Part shown: positions 23,150 to 38,860 of the stretch, piece after piece
Layout: each line of letters starts with the position of its first letter
Numbering within the stretch: the stretch's first letter is position 1
NCBI GenBank assembly: GCA_947683625.1
Contig: CANTUR010000460.1
Span: forward strand, 1,479,001 to 1,543,000
DNA length: 64,000 nucleotides
Direction: 5' to 3'
Source of the DNA: Mallotus nudiflorus
Taxonomy: Eukaryota > Streptophyta > Magnoliopsida > Malpighiales > Euphorbiaceae
Notes under the pieces: generated by a model
What the model was told of the DNA's origin: nothing
Seen by the model: the letters and a program-made list of their open reading frames with translations, nothing else
Databases searched by the model: none
Program-made: the position numbers and the translations under genes

Positions 23150-24520
23150 AGCGTTTTTACTCATGGATCAATTTATCTAAAGATCATGTTAAATCCCTCT
23201 ATTAATTATGATATTCATTCAATTTGCAATCATCATCAAAATTATGAAATTCTTTCTTAAGAAATTCCATAGTTAATTGAATACACTAACTACTTAATTA
23301 TCTAGCTTTCACTAAATTCAGTAATTAACCATATTCAGTTTAAGTCACAACTACTTATACAACATTAACCATTAAACTATTTCTTAAGTAATTTAATGAG
23401 TTAATAGATTGCTATTCAGACCTTAATATACTCTATCTCTCAATTAAATCCTATTCTTCTAGTTCAATTCATCGAGTGGTCAATACATGAAAGCATTGAG
23501 CTCAATAACAACTAAAAAAATAAATATCTATTGCTTTAAGGGTTAACCCATTTAGATTTTATATTAAGCCAGGTTAAAAACCCTAACTAAATAAGTTAGC
23601 CACACATACTAATGGAAAAGAAGAATAAGAAACAAAGAATCCAACCATCAACATATTTTTAAAGAAAAACAAAATAAGAAATGATAAAAGAAAACCTCTT
23701 TTACTTTTGCTCAAATGAAATGAATAACTGCAAATATTTGTTCTTGAATATACTAATTTCAATAAAAAAAAATTGAATTTAAAGAACTAAAGTTCATAAT
23801 TTAAATTTTGATAGAAAATTAACACTCTGTTTTTTATTCTAAAGTGGTGGCTATAAAAAAAACCCTTGTTCCCTTCCCAAAATGGAATGCTATAAATTTA
23901 TATCCTTTCTAAAATGGCTTTCAAAATTTGAAATTTGATTGGAAAATTAACGACACATGGTTGCATCTCATTTGCACACAGTTGTGTATACTCTGCATTA
24001 TGAAAATTACAAAATTTGGCATAATTGTGCCTCTTCTACATATAACCATGTCTACTACTGAACTTCTAGGATGAAATTGTATCAAATTAGGCACAATTCT
24101 AACACTCTACAAATATAGCCATGTGCAATCCTCTACTATAGAACTGAAGACATACTAATTCAGGTACATCCATGTGTATAATACACATTGTCATACCTCT
24201 ATTTAAAAATCTTGAACTTAGAATTCTCCAAGTTTTCTTGTACTTTAAACTTCCATCTTTTGAGCTTCCACACTCTTAAATTTCACTTTAACTTTATCCA
24301 ATGCTTACCTATACATACCTAATAAAAATGAATAAATCCATACAAAATTCAACTTAAAAAAAAAATAATAAACACAACTATCTATCCTAATGAATAAGAC
24401 TTAGAAAATTCTTTATTAAGTTTTTTCCAAGATTCAACAATTATTCCATTATTGACTCGTAAACTCTAATGAATTAGTGCTTAAAATATAATATTTTTTT
24501 GCTCTTATTAATAAGCTTTA
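23150..24520 (-). mobile_element. Second Athila-like LTR, inverted (approximate bounds)
   Basis: Read on the minus strand, this resembles 20400-21450 in order: a region with degraded CACATGG and TACACATGG motifs (about 23950-24180), then TTGAGCTCAATGCTTTCATG and ATTGACCACTCGATGAATTG (about 23500), paralleling TAATACTTTTCATTGGCTTG and ATCACCCTTTGAATTAAACT at 21100-21140. Divergence is high and the ends are unclear. It is either an inverted second element or a nested related copy. Confidence 0.45.
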
Positions 24521-25468
24521 ATACTCAAATTTCACAATGAACAACATGTTTAACATAATTGAACAAATACAAAAATCAAGTTATGTGATAGTGAAATTGA
24601 ACTAATACTCCAATAAAAGAAATTGTACTTGAGGATACAAAACTTGAATATAGGTTACATTATAACCAAAATGAAAATAATAAAATGAATTATATTATGC
24701 TAAACATTGGTATTTGATTTTTTATTGAACACTCTTTTATTCTTTAATTATGCTTATTTTTTGAGTGCTCGTTATTCCATGAACTATTCTTGATATTATT
24801 TAAACAATATCAAGAATCTTCTATATTCTAGCATAGGTTGTATAGTTTTGCTTTTGTATAGCTAGAGTTTATATAGGTGGTAGTTTAGTGGGCTACAATG
24901 ACCTATAAAGTGACCTCAACTAACACAATTGTAAGATTTATTATACATTATGACATAGATGCTAAACTTGTCTTTCGAGCTATAGTTGAGCCTATAAAAA
25001 CCTTATTTTGTATATTTATTTTCCATGAGGAGTACCTTGATAGTGTTTGTACCATAATCCGAGTTCTTTACCAAACCCTTAAGGATGTGTAAGTGACCTT
25101 TCACCTAAATTTGACATGAGTTTGGCACATCTATTTTGTCTTTTTGATGCAGTTGGGTTATATCCTCTTTACTTTAATGGGAGCTTTTTTCCTTGAGTTG
25201 GGTATTGGTCATGAGCCCTAGGCTGAGATGTATGAATTTTAGGATAAACATCAAGATTTAGATCGAGGTCTTACGAGAGGATTGGTGGGATATTCAGATT
25301 TTTTTATCATTTTGCACCATTTTTATGATAATTTGTATTCACTTACTTTCCTATGGTATCTTGTGTTATACTTGTTATAGAACTTTTATATATGTAGTAC
25401 TTTTGGATGGTCACTTATATATTCAATAATTGGTGGTTATATTACTAATAAGTATAATGATAATCCAC
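24521..25468. other. Intergenic sequence, nothing recognised
   Basis: AT-rich. A 64-codon frame at 24898-25092 has no recognised domain. A short direct repeat (AATATCAAGAATC) lies near 24800. Confidence 0.35.
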
Positions 25469-25737
25469 CATCACAAAAAAGGAAAAATAAAGACAAATAT
25501 TGGTCATAGATTAGTAATAAAAGTAGCAAGTTGAACAAATGTAGAGGTAATACAGACGAAATTAATGATAGACAATTAAAGCCATTGCTCAATTTTGGCA
25601 GGTGTTAGGTGCCAAGGTAGCAATCACTGATTAGCTATGGCTAATCCGTTACGAATTAACAATGGTCATGAAAGACTTATTCGTATGAAAATCCTAAAAT
25701 TCAGTGACGAATGCATCTGTTGCTATATATATAAATA

Positions 25738-26365
25738 TAATTTAGTTAATATTGTGAATTTTGTGAATTTAGATAAATAATTTTCAAAATATATTAGAGA
25801 ATTTAGTTAGTTTAGTTAATATTGTGAATTTCTTTAAAGAATTTGAAACAATATTTAGAGAATTTAGGTAGTTGATTTAATTTAGTTAATCTTGTGAATT
25901 TTGTAAATTTAGATAAATAATTTGAGAAAATATTTTAGAGAATTTAGTTAGTTTAGTTAATGTTGTGAATTTTGTGAATTTATATAAAGAATTTGAAACA
26001 ATATTTAGAGAATTTAGTTAGTTGAGTTAATTTATTTAATATTATGAATTTTGTGAATTTAGATAAATAATTTGATAAAATATTTAGGGAATTTAGTTAG
26101 TTGAGTTAATTTAGTTAATATTGTGAATTTAGATAAATAATTTGACAACATATTTAGAGAATGTAGTTAGTTGAGTTAATTTAGTTAATATTGTGAATTG
26201 TGTGAATTTAGACAAATAATTCAAGAAATTATTTAGAGAATTTATTTAGTTGAGTTGATTTAGTTAATACTGTGAATTTTGTGGATTCAAATAAATAATT
26301 TGAGACAATATTTAAAGAATGTGGTTAGTTGACTTAATTGAGGTAATATTGTGAATTTTGATAAA
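25738..26365. repeat. Minisatellite, 70-79 bp period, about eight units
   Basis: Units open with GTGAATTTTGTGAATTTAGA and contain TATTTAGAGAATTTAGTTAG. Starts are near 25753, 25825, 25894, 25967, 26044, 26122, 26191 and 26270. Length changes come from presence or absence of a 9-bp duplication (TTTGTGAA) and of AGTTGAGTTAATTT. It lies in the 5' part of the CACTA element. Confidence 0.85.
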
Positions 26366-27382
26366 TAGCGTTAAATGTTGTTAATTTAGTTTAATAATAT
26401 CATTAAATTTTACCGAAGTTAAGTAACCTACATCTAGGTTATTTTCATGTTTTGGAAAATGGTGATTTTAAAGGCATTTTTTGCGTGATCAATCAGTTTA
26501 AAAGCACAAACATTAGTAATAAATTTTAATAGGAAATATCTACACAAGATTCATGACAAGTTTGAGTAATATCATGTAATTATTTCGTATCAAAGTTTAC
26601 TGATGATATTTGTATTTTTTGAGTTGATTAATTATGTTAAACCTACATTCGAAGTCACAATTATCCAAAACACACACAACATCAATTTATCATAAACTTA
26701 AAATTTTTAATTCAATTTATATTTAAACTTTTGTTTGGATGGAATTTTAATTATGCGTAATACTATAAAAGGGCTATGTGACTATGAACACATGTGTTAG
26801 ATGAATTATTTATGGGAGTTTTTTTTTTTAGGTTTAAATAATTGAATGTTGAATTTTTGGCCTCTATATGAGGTCTAGTATAGCGTAGTTATAGATGAAA
26901 CTCTATAAAAATTTTGTTAAATTTTGTATTTTTAGGGTGTAGATATAGGCAAACGTCATCCATTATTTCCACCAGCTGTAGCCACTGGACTGTCATAGCC
27001 ATTATCGGCTTCTGCTTCTCAACTTGATTCATCATAAGCACCTATTAATGATAATGTTCATTCCCTCGTTACTGCTCTGTCCTGTTCTCATCCTTCTTAG
27101 CCTTTACCTTCCACTACTCATCCCCCCAGCCGATAGCCTCTGTAGCCTTTGTAGAGTCTTGGCACACAATTATCCAAACACAAATAAGTTTTAGTGGTGA
27201 CATGTAAGTCCATATTTCTTAATGGTTTTTTAAATGTATATTGTGAATCTTGTTGATTTATATGTTCATATAATATTAACATGCTTGTTTTTTCTTAACA
27301 TATTTAGTTCGGATAATCATTCTATGAATACAATAAATTAGAGGCAGTATGAGGATAGGTACACATAAAGTGATGTGCCCAT

Positions 27383-27383
<1 letters not shown>

Positions 27384-27421
<38 letters not shown>
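27384..27421. repeat. (TA)n microsatellite
   Basis: About 19 TA units within the plus-strand CACTA element. Confidence 0.9.
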
Positions 27422-27425
<4 letters not shown>

Positions 27426-27499
27426 TATAGTCATTATTTTATTTATGTAATTATATTTAATATACATTAAAGCAATTAATAATTTACTTTATGCAAAAG

Positions 27500-28180
27500 G
27501 CATATCATTGGATTGAGTTTGAGGAGGGACACATCTACCATTTATGGTAGAGTGTTTATAGGACTTAGTACAACATGATGCTAAATGGTTGTAGAAAGAA
27601 GGAGATCAAGCCAGATGATGTTAGACAGGATATATGGGATAAGTGGCAGGCACATTGGCAGATGTCCAAGTGGAAAGAGAAGTTTGCTAAGGCCAAAGCC
27701 AAACATTTGAGTAAGACCGAACGTCCAGACACTAATATCATGAAGCACACTAGTGGCTCCCACAACATAGTCAACCATGTTAGAGCGTTGTAAAACATTT
27801 GTAATGTTTATACTTTTTTGTATTAATTTCATTCCCTTTCATTATCAATATCTAACATGGGATTTTATTTTTAGATAAAAGAATTAGAGCGGGAGCCTAT
27901 ACCAAGGGAGATATTCAAGAGGACCCATATGAAAAAGGATGCATCCTTTATTAATAGCCGAGCATATAAATTTAGTGTAGGTTAGTTAAAATTTTAATAT
28001 TAGATTATTTTTTTTAATCGGATACAACTTTTTCTTTTAATTGTTTACAATATAAGATTACAAAATGATCAAAACTACATCATAGCTTACTAATGATGAG
28101 TCACAACCACCTATAATGGAAATGATAAGTCTATCTTAAGGTTGTAGATGGTGAGAAGAAGTAGCACATATTCGGGCTTG
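27500..28180 (+). pseudogene. CACTA transposase-family remnant (Transposase_24-like)
   Basis: The frame 27575-27793 carries DIWDKWQAHWQMSKWKEK and NIMKHTSGSHNIV, typical of the plant En/Spm Transposase_24 group. After an intron-like gap with acceptor TTTTTAG, 27874-27973 continues IKELEREPIPREIFKRTHMK, the next block of the same domain. A third piece near 28136-28175 reads VVDGEKK, a stop, then HIFGL, the degraded GG-x-KKGRVYGLG block. The order matches the family. A proline-rich N-terminal exon may lie at 26960-27170 but is broken by stops. It is the plus-strand counterpart of the remnant at 16460-17240. Confidence 0.7.
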
Positions 28181-28317
28181 AATAACACACTTTTTCTATT
28201 TACCTTAGCTCTTTGGGCAACACTGGCATATCGGCACCTTTTGCTACCTACATATGACATTCATGTATTTTTTTACTACCTCTTGATGTATTTGTAGTAA
28301 TGTTTATACATTTTTGG

Positions 28318-28319
<2 letters not shown>

Positions 28320-28394
<75 letters not shown>

Positions 28395-28400
28395 ATAGCT
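28320..28400. repeat. (TA)n microsatellite
   Basis: About 40 TA units with CATA interruptions near the right end, just downstream of the transposase remnant. Confidence 0.93.
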
Positions 28401-28446
28401 TAAGATGAGGAATCATCTACACAAAAGAATTTGACGGTTTGATATA

Positions 28447-28790
28447 TCAGTAGCCCTATGTACTTGTCACTTTTTGTTAGTTTGACACCTCAACTTATAA
28501 TTTTGCCATTTTAATACCTGAACTCGCCAAAAATAAAATTTTAAAACCCCTCTCAGGACACATGGCATGGAATAGCAAATCAACATGTGTCACATGTCAA
28601 GGGTTTAACTGATAAAAAATTGCAAGTAGAGATGTTAATTTACAAAAGATTACAAGAACACGAGGTGGCAGATGAATTATGTTATCAGATTAGTGCATTT
28701 TAATCAAGTTTAAGTGTTAAAACGATAAAAATATAAGTTGAGGTGTCAAATTGACAAATTATGCCAAGTACAAAGGGCTGTAAATGTATT
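28447..28790. mobile_element. MITE with long terminal inverted repeats
   Basis: The left arm AGCCCTATGTACTTG (about 28452) and the block TTTGACACCTCAACTTATA (about 28483) pair with CAAGTACAAAGGGCT (about 28766) and TATAAGTTGAGGTGTCAAA (about 28731). The arms are about 50 bp with a few mismatches and the total is about 340 bp. No coding sequence and no clear target duplication. It is nested in the CACTA element. Confidence 0.75.
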
Positions 28791-29309
28791 ATGCCTATAT
28801 AAAATTTAGTCTTTTTTTCATTTATCATTTATTAACTACACAAAATAAAATTAAAAAAATCAAATTTTACGAATTAGTGACAGATAAATCCGCCATTAAT
28901 TCATCGTAAATATTAATAATTGATTTTTTATAATTAAAGTTAGTGATGGATTTAAATAACTGTCACTAATTTATTGAAAATTATGATGAATATCAAATAT
29001 TCAGGGACAAAAAATTATCGAGGGATTTTCTTTCTTTGTTCAACTTGTCTATCATTAAACTTACTTATTAGATATTCCATTGCTAATTCTATTAACAACC
29101 TAATTTTACCTATCAGATATATCAATCGCTAGTTCGTGTTAAATTTTTTAATGATGGATTTAGCCATTACTAATCCTCCTTTTTTTTTTCCTATTGCACT
29201 TGTCATCTAATTATATTTTGGTGTTGTAATATTTATTTTATAAATGATGGCATGTTTAGATAAATCCTTTGCTAGTTCAGTCCTTAAGTAATGCTCCTTT
29301 CTGATAGTA

Positions 29310-30123
29310 AAATTAAAGAAAAATTTGTCCAAGGTCAAGATAGGCTCTTTTTCACCTTCCAATCATAGCTCAATAAGGATTTTAACTTCTTAACCTTACT
29401 ACCCATAGTATGGTTTGGCCCCTGAACACTCTAAAATTGCAAAATTTCCTAAAACGAATCAAAAGACAAAAATTTTATGAAAACCAAAATAGGAAAAACA
29501 ATTAAGCTAAATAACTATAATCCTAGTAAAATACTAATTCAAAACTAAAAATCAAAGAAATCCTAATTAAATGGTAATAAATTTCGTAAAAATCTAATTT
29601 AAATCAAATAAAACTAATGCAAAACACCTAACAAATTCCCTCCACATTTAGACCTTACTTGACAAGCAAGAAACATAACAAACATAGACATAGGATCATA
29701 GATCCCTCAACCATAACCGAAAAAAAGGGCTAAACTTCCAGGATATGTAATCTCAACATCATCAAACTTAAGAATGCCTGAGGATAGCTAAACAAAAATG
29801 CCCACATTTAAATGATTTATTAAACATAACCCAAGTATTTGCTCATATAGAGATTCCATAGGCACTTAAAACAATAAATGACAAAACAAAATAAAATAAT
29901 AACACGGGTTGCAAAAAATTTCATTTTTATTTTTATAATTTTTACTTTGTGAGTGCATTTTATGCTTCATCTCATGTTATTTTGGTGAATGCATTTTATG
30001 CTCCATCTCACATTATTTTAGTGAGTGTATTTTACACTCAAACTCACCTTGATTATTGTTTATTTTATTTTTTGACAACCCCAATCAACAACTTCCCTCT
30101 TCTCTTTTTCTCTTTTATATTTA
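29310..30123. other. Intergenic sequence with a small tandem repeat
   Basis: AT- and AAA-rich sequence with no recognisable gene. It may be a decayed retroelement fragment. A ~40-bp three-unit repeat occupies 29949-30055. Confidence 0.35.
29949..30055. repeat. ~40-bp tandem repeat, about three units
   Basis: Units resemble GTGAATGCATTTTATGCTCC followed by ATCTCACATTATTTT. The third unit is diverged (GTGAGTGTATTTTACACTC). A 60-codon plus-strand ORF spans it but only reflects the repeat. Confidence 0.7.
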
Positions 30124-33084
<2,961 letters not shown>

Positions 33085-33124
<40 letters not shown>

Positions 33125-34288
33125 GAGAATTAATTATATTCATTCATTGTTATACTTGTGAATTGAGTAATCACATGACACAGATAAAAATAATGCAATA
33201 AAAATTACAGATGCAGTCATAATTAAAACATAAAGACACAACATCACAATCAACATAAATGAATATCAAGAGCACAATTCAATAACAAAATAAAACTGAT
33301 AATTACATGTCATCTGAATAAAATTAAAAGTAAGACAAGATAAAATGTAGAAAATGAAATAAAATAACATATAAATTAAATTAATCATAAATTCATAAAA
33401 GTTAAGAGCAAACTATATAAAAATTAAAAATAGAAATTACAAATAAATATATAAATTAAGATTTATACACAAAATATGAACTCTAATTAAATTAATTAAA
33501 AGTGATATAATCTCTAGAATAATTAAATATAAGCGAACAATGTACATTGCGTAATCATGAAAGTTATGCTTAATACCACATAAAAAAAAAAAGCAAAATA
33601 AATTTTATCTTACCAAATAACTCCCTAAAATTAGAAATAACAAAATAGAATAAATAAAAGTAAAATGAGAGAAAAATGGTGGTGTATGTTTGTATTATTA
33701 TTATTATTATTATTATTATTGGATCCTTGTGGTTTTGATTTGTGTGTTTTTTTTAATATTTAATTACTATGTGTTTTTTATTTTTTACACTTTAGTACCA
33801 TTCTACCTAATATTATCGCTATTTTATAAAAAATATTAATATAATAATAAATTTTAATGATAAATTTATTCTATATATGATTTATGATCAATATAATCAA
33901 TTGGCTATTTCTAAAATATTGTAAATTTAATTTAAAAATCATTTCTTTTTATTTATAATTAAATTAAAAATAAATCTAAATTTTATTTTTTGTGAGTTTA
34001 TTATAATTAGTTGAATGATATATTACTCATTATATGGTTTTAGCATTGAAAATGCATATTATTTTTGCATTAAAACATACATTTTAAACAATATATGTTA
34101 GAAGAGTAATAAAATGTAAAAAAAAAAAAAGGGTGAAATACAGGGTATTTAAATGCTAAAAAAAAATCACAGAACTAGTTTTGTCAAAACCTAAAACTAT
34201 AGGAATCAAAATTATAATTATCCCTAATCAAAAATAAGAAAAAGAAAGATAGTGGCTAATGGGCCAATTATGGTTATTGGCCCAATAA
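33085..34288. other. AT-rich intergenic sequence
   Basis: Opens with (TA)n (33085-33122) and contains (ATT)n at about 33697-33720. No gene or named element recognised. Confidence 0.45.
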
Positions 34289-34807
34289 TGGGTAAATTGT
34301 ACTAAAAGTTACCAAACTTTATACTAAATTTCATTTTAGTTTCATAACTTTAATTTGTATCCTTTTTACTAAAAAATATTGATTTTAATTATACAAAGAA
34401 GTCATTAATGATAATTTCAGCTAATTTAGATGATATGACACATTGAAGTTGCCATATTATAATTCAACTCAATAAAAATTATTTTATCATAATGCCACAT
34501 CACCTTCGTTATAAGACTATTAACTATAATTTTATAAGGTTGAATATAAAAAAAAAGTAAAGTAAAATTATGGTCAATAGTCTTATAAAGAAGGTGACAT
34601 GACAGTATAACATGTTAATTTTTGTTGAGTTGAATTATGATGTGGTACCTCTAGTGTGCCATATTATCTAAATTAGTCAAAATTATTTTGGATGACTTTT
34701 TTATATAATTAAAATTAATTTTTTATAATAAAAAAGATACAAATTAAAGTTATGGAAGCAAAATAAAATTTAGTGTTAAGTTTGGCGATCTCCTCCACAA
34801 TTACCCG
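34289..34807. mobile_element. MULE-type MITE, complete, 9-bp target duplication
   Basis: A 519-bp palindromic element. The arms TGGGTAAATTGTACTAAAAG and (reverse complement of the right end) GGGTAATTGTGGAGGAGATC continue into matching ACCAAACTT/AAGTTTGG and further inward. The flanks are a perfect 9-bp duplication GCCCAATAA (34280-34288 and 34808-34816). A 9-bp duplication with long inverted arms fits the Mutator (MULE) superfamily. There is no coding sequence. A second, truncated copy is at 15300-15661. Confidence 0.85.
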
Positions 34808-34816
34808 CCCAATAAC

Positions 34817-35167
34817 CTAATGCAAGGCATAAATTTGGTCCTTACAATTTTGTAACGGTGAGCACAACTTTTTTTTATTGTTTTGTCATTCAAAAGGGCT
34901 TTGCTACTGTCGCTCGGCTTGGGCCAATCACAATAGAAGTTGCTGGGGGTGACCTTGCTGACTTTCCTATGATTGCCCAGCTTGGGGTGATAGCAGTAGA
35001 AACCTTTTTTTAGTAGGCCGCCTCTTCCTTCTTTTTTTTTTTCCACCGACAATGCCCAAAACTTATCCCAATTCCTTTAAATCTCCCATGAAAAATCCAA
35101 AAACCGATAAAAATAAATTCAAACACCAAAAATAACATTAAAACTAAAATAAAATAAAAATATGAAA
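34817..35167. other. Short spacer, nothing recognised
   Basis: Slightly less AT-rich sequence between the MITE and solo LTR 4. Short minus-strand ORFs here show no domain I recognise. Confidence 0.35.
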
Positions 35168-37798
35168 TGTCATAACCCAAACTTGAAGGTACATGACTGA
35201 CATTAGGAAATGGTAAATGCAAAAAAAAAAGCATCCGAAACCTGTTGTAAGTCTTAAGAATATTTCATGAATTAATAACAATTTCAAAACAGTAAACCAT
35301 AAATAAAAACATTAATATCAATATTAAATACTTATAACATAAATAAATACTTCCAATATAACAGTATCTCAAAAATACAAAAATACTAATAATACAAGTC
35401 TGATAAATAACTACTGCGGTGTTTAGAATTCATTTACATCATACACAAATCAATTAAACATGCATAAAGCAGCCGATGAAGAAGACACCTGGTGCAGATG
35501 GTGACTACTGGCAAACTAACAGTGAGGTCCTGAAAAAAAAAAAAGATTGAGGGGAATTAGACCTCACTGAGTAAATCAATTTTATGAAATGCATGCTGGT
35601 TTTAAAATATTTTGTTAGAACCCTTTTTAAAATAAAATAAAATAAATATAAATGTAAATATTAAAATCATTTACTTTTCTTAAATATTTTTAATAAATAA
35701 AATACCTTTTTTAAAATCACAATTCACTTTAATATAAAATTTCACAAGAAATCGTATAAATATTTGTTTAGATGGAAAACCTGGTAGAACACCTATACCA
35801 TCAAATTCCAATAACCACTTAGCTCACTTAATCCAATTGACTGTCAGTCCCAGAGAGCAAGCTCGACCAGGGTATAGCCATAATAGGTCTCTTTTTCCAA
35901 ATAATTACTGGCGCTAGAGAGCATGCTCGACTAGGGTTCAACCAGTATCATACCTTTGCCCATAAAGCAAGCTCAACCAGGACCCACAATATCACAACTC
36001 TTACCTAGAGAACAAAGCTCAACTAGGGCTCCCAATATCAATCAATGGCCATATATAATCGTTACTAGTTTACACGTAGTCTTGGTGACACCCATCACAT
36101 GACATGTTCTACCATTTTCTCCAAATCATTTAAATAAGTAAATAAAATAGAGTGAAATAAATTCCATAAAGCATCTTTTCTGTATATGCTCCTAATAAAT
36201 AAAGGAATAATCATGCATATGACAATATAAATCATGCATGTTATAATATCAATAAATTCATAGATAAATTCTTATAATCAATTATTTATCATTTAATCAT
36301 ATGAAAATATCATTAAAAATTTCACAAAAAACATTCCATGAAATCAACTCACAGGTCGAGCGTGCTGGGCGATGTGTCCTCTGCTACCCAAGTGCTACAA
36401 CTTTAGTCCCAGAGTTCTCTAAAATAAATAATATTTATTTAAAATATGCTTATATAAATAAATTCATAAAATTCTCAAAATTATTAAAAAATATGGGATG
36501 GTGAGATTGACTCAATATAAGACAAAATGCTATACAAACTCGGGATTTAATAGATACCGATATTACATTTTACGAGAAATCTACCGAAAATTCGGTACAG
36601 TATTCTCTATAAAATGGACATCTCTCTACCGAAGTAGTGCCGAATCTACATGAAAACGACACTTCTAATAGTCTCACAATTCAACCACTCGAGTTGGGCC
36701 CCCACACTGCACTAATGCCCAACCGAGAACTAATTTCACAACAATAACAAAAAAATATAATTTTCATTAAAATCATTGATAAATCATAAAAATTCATTTA
36801 ACCATCATAATTCAATTTATTTCCAAAATAAAACATAAATGATATTTATTTCCAAAATAAATAATAGAATTCTAATTTATGATTAAAATTTCGTCAACAA
36901 AATCAATTTTCATATTTTCACAATTAATTTAACATTAATTTGCAAATAACTATTCAAAGCACTTAAATATATCATAAAATTATCAAATAACTTACTTAAG
37001 CTTAAAAACAATAAATAAGTTTATTATGCGATTATTTTCCAAAAATTAATATTAATTAGCTAAAAATAGGAATTAAATTTTAAAAATTATTTTAATACTA
37101 TTATTATTCAAAATCTGTCTAAAACATAATAATTAAAAATAAATTTACTTAAAATACAAAAATCACCACTTTATAATTATTTTTTCAAAAATTCAATTTT
37201 GGCATAAACTTTCAAAAATTCATAATTAAAAATCTATATTTTCACAAAATTTTCTTCACAAAGATTTATCAACATAATATAAATATAAAAATTTTTGTCT
37301 TGGAACAACACGTGAATAGTAATCGAAACTCGAAAAAATTAAAAAATTCCAAAAAAATAAAAAATGGCTAGCTCACAACCTCTACATCAAATTATCTCAA
37401 AAGAAACTATATCTAATTAAATCTAATTGAAGATCAATTTCATAAATTTAATAAAAAAGGCATACAATTAATTTCTCAAAATTGAAGTCTTTGTCGATGT
37501 TGGAATCCAAAATTGTTTGAGTGGAATGATTACCCAGAGGGAAAAAAATGATTTTCACTCTCCGACAAGGTCTGGTGTCGCCAGAATCAGCTCCGGTGAC
37601 TCCTCCTCCTGTTATGGCCAAAAATAGAAAATAATGGAGGAGGGAGGAGCTTTGTCGGTTGGTGGTGGTCGGTGTAGAGGAAGAAAGAAAAGAGGGGTAG
37701 GGGAAAAATGGGAAAAAAAAACATTTTTCTATCTATTTTTTATAAAACAAAGTACCATAATAAAATTTAAATAAATTATATATATATATATATATATA
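35168..37798 (-). mobile_element. Solo LTR 4, Tekay-type gypsy family, inverted, truncated
   Basis: On the plus strand it starts TGTCATAACCCAAACTTGAA, the reverse complement of the family's 3' end. All modules appear in reverse: acceptor CTGAAAAAAAA (35530), ~60-bp repeats (about 35840-36040), a 66-bp exon-like block at 36353-36418 between TTTTAG and GTGAGT, hairpin arms CATTTTAC and ATAAAATG (36566-36615), and the GC-rich block (about 37560-37680). The expected start (CGGGTYATAACA on the plus strand) is missing. The LTR ends in a (TA)n tract at 37781-37798, where endogenous caulimovirid sequence begins. Confidence 0.75.
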
Positions 37799-37905
37799 AT
37801 TTAGCCAGATAAAGTCTACCCTATATAATCCAGGTAGAAATTTTTCTTTATCAAGCCGCAAGTGCCATATATATAAGAATAAAGTTTAGTGAGATTCTAA
37901 TCAAG

Positions 37906-37958
<53 letters not shown>

Positions 37959-37982
37959 CCTAATCCTCTTGTCGGTATAACA

Positions 37983-38860
37983 GGTTTCTCTGGTAAGCTA
38001 AAAGGATGGTGGGATTATCATCTCACTAAACAATAATAGCTTAACATTCTCCATGCTATCCAAATAGATGATGAAGGACTATATATCCTTACCCAAATAG
38101 GAAATCCTATTCAAGATGCTGTGTCTACTCTTATCCTAACCATAACATTACATTTTATAGTAGATTCCTCTCACCTTAAGGATAAAAATACTGATTTTTT
38201 ATCTAATCTTAGGTGTAAAAAGCTTAGTGACTTCCAATGGTATTGATCCACCTTGCTTACTAGGGTTATGCTTAGGGAAGATTTTAATAAACCCTTTTGG
38301 AAAGAAAAATTTCTAGCTGGATTGCCTACCCTATTAAGAGAATGTGTTAGAAATGCCATTAGACAATCCTTTGGAACCCATATCATTCCTTATGATCAAC
38401 TTACCTATGGTGAGTTAATAAGCACCACCTAGCATGAAGGTCTTAAGATTTGTCAGGACTTAAGACTCTAAAAACATTTAAAGTGGGAAATAAGAAAGAC
38501 CAGACATGAACTAGGATCTTTTTGCAAATAGTTTGACTATAGTTTCACCCAAAATCCATCATATAAGGGAGATTGCAGTAAGAAATCCCCAAAACCTTCA
38601 CCTAGGAAATTTTTCTCAAAATACAGGAAACTCTCAAAGAGAAAAGGTAAGGAAAAAACTTACTACAAAAAACCTTATAGAAAGCTTCTAAAAGACCCAA
38701 AACTGATAAAGTCAACAAAACCAGCCTAAGAGATGTTACCTACTATAAGTGTGGAAAAAAAGGACACATCTCCAAATATTCTAAAGTTTTCAAAAAACTC
38801 TATGAACTAGGCTTAAAAGAGGTAACCTTAAATAAGTTCATTGCTTTGCTTATTGACACC
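37983..38860 (+). pseudogene. Caulimovirid coat-protein region, C-terminal part
   Basis: Opens with a GKLKGWWDYHL block and runs through several stops to a degraded zinc finger near 38742-38795. There the pattern is YYKCGKKGHISKYS: two of the four CCHC ligand positions (first and last Cys) are replaced. A basic Lys/Arg-rich stretch precedes the finger, as is usual for caulimovirid coat proteins. In-frame stops and ligand loss show it is dead. The same opening block recurs at 42129-42169. Confidence 0.65.

Larger units (their letters stand above)
25469..29309 (+). mobile_element. CACTA (En/Spm) transposon, decayed, plus strand
   Basis: The left end CATCACAAAAAAGG aligns with the CACTAAAAAAAAGGGC terminus of the element at 15662-19345, and the right end CTCCTTTCTGATAGTA is a degraded CCTTTTTTGTAGTG-type terminus. 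Subterminal motifs such as TTAGTGATGGATTTA and GTGACAGATAAATCCGCC are scattered over 28860-29290. It holds transposase-family remnants at 27500-28180, an eight-unit minisatellite (25738-26365) and a nested MITE (28447-28790). Both termini are mutated, so the exact ends are uncertain by a few bases. It is inactive. Confidence 0.65.

Noticed and set aside
24898..25092. 64-codon ORF
   Set aside because: No recognised motif, no flanking gene structure; length expected by chance.
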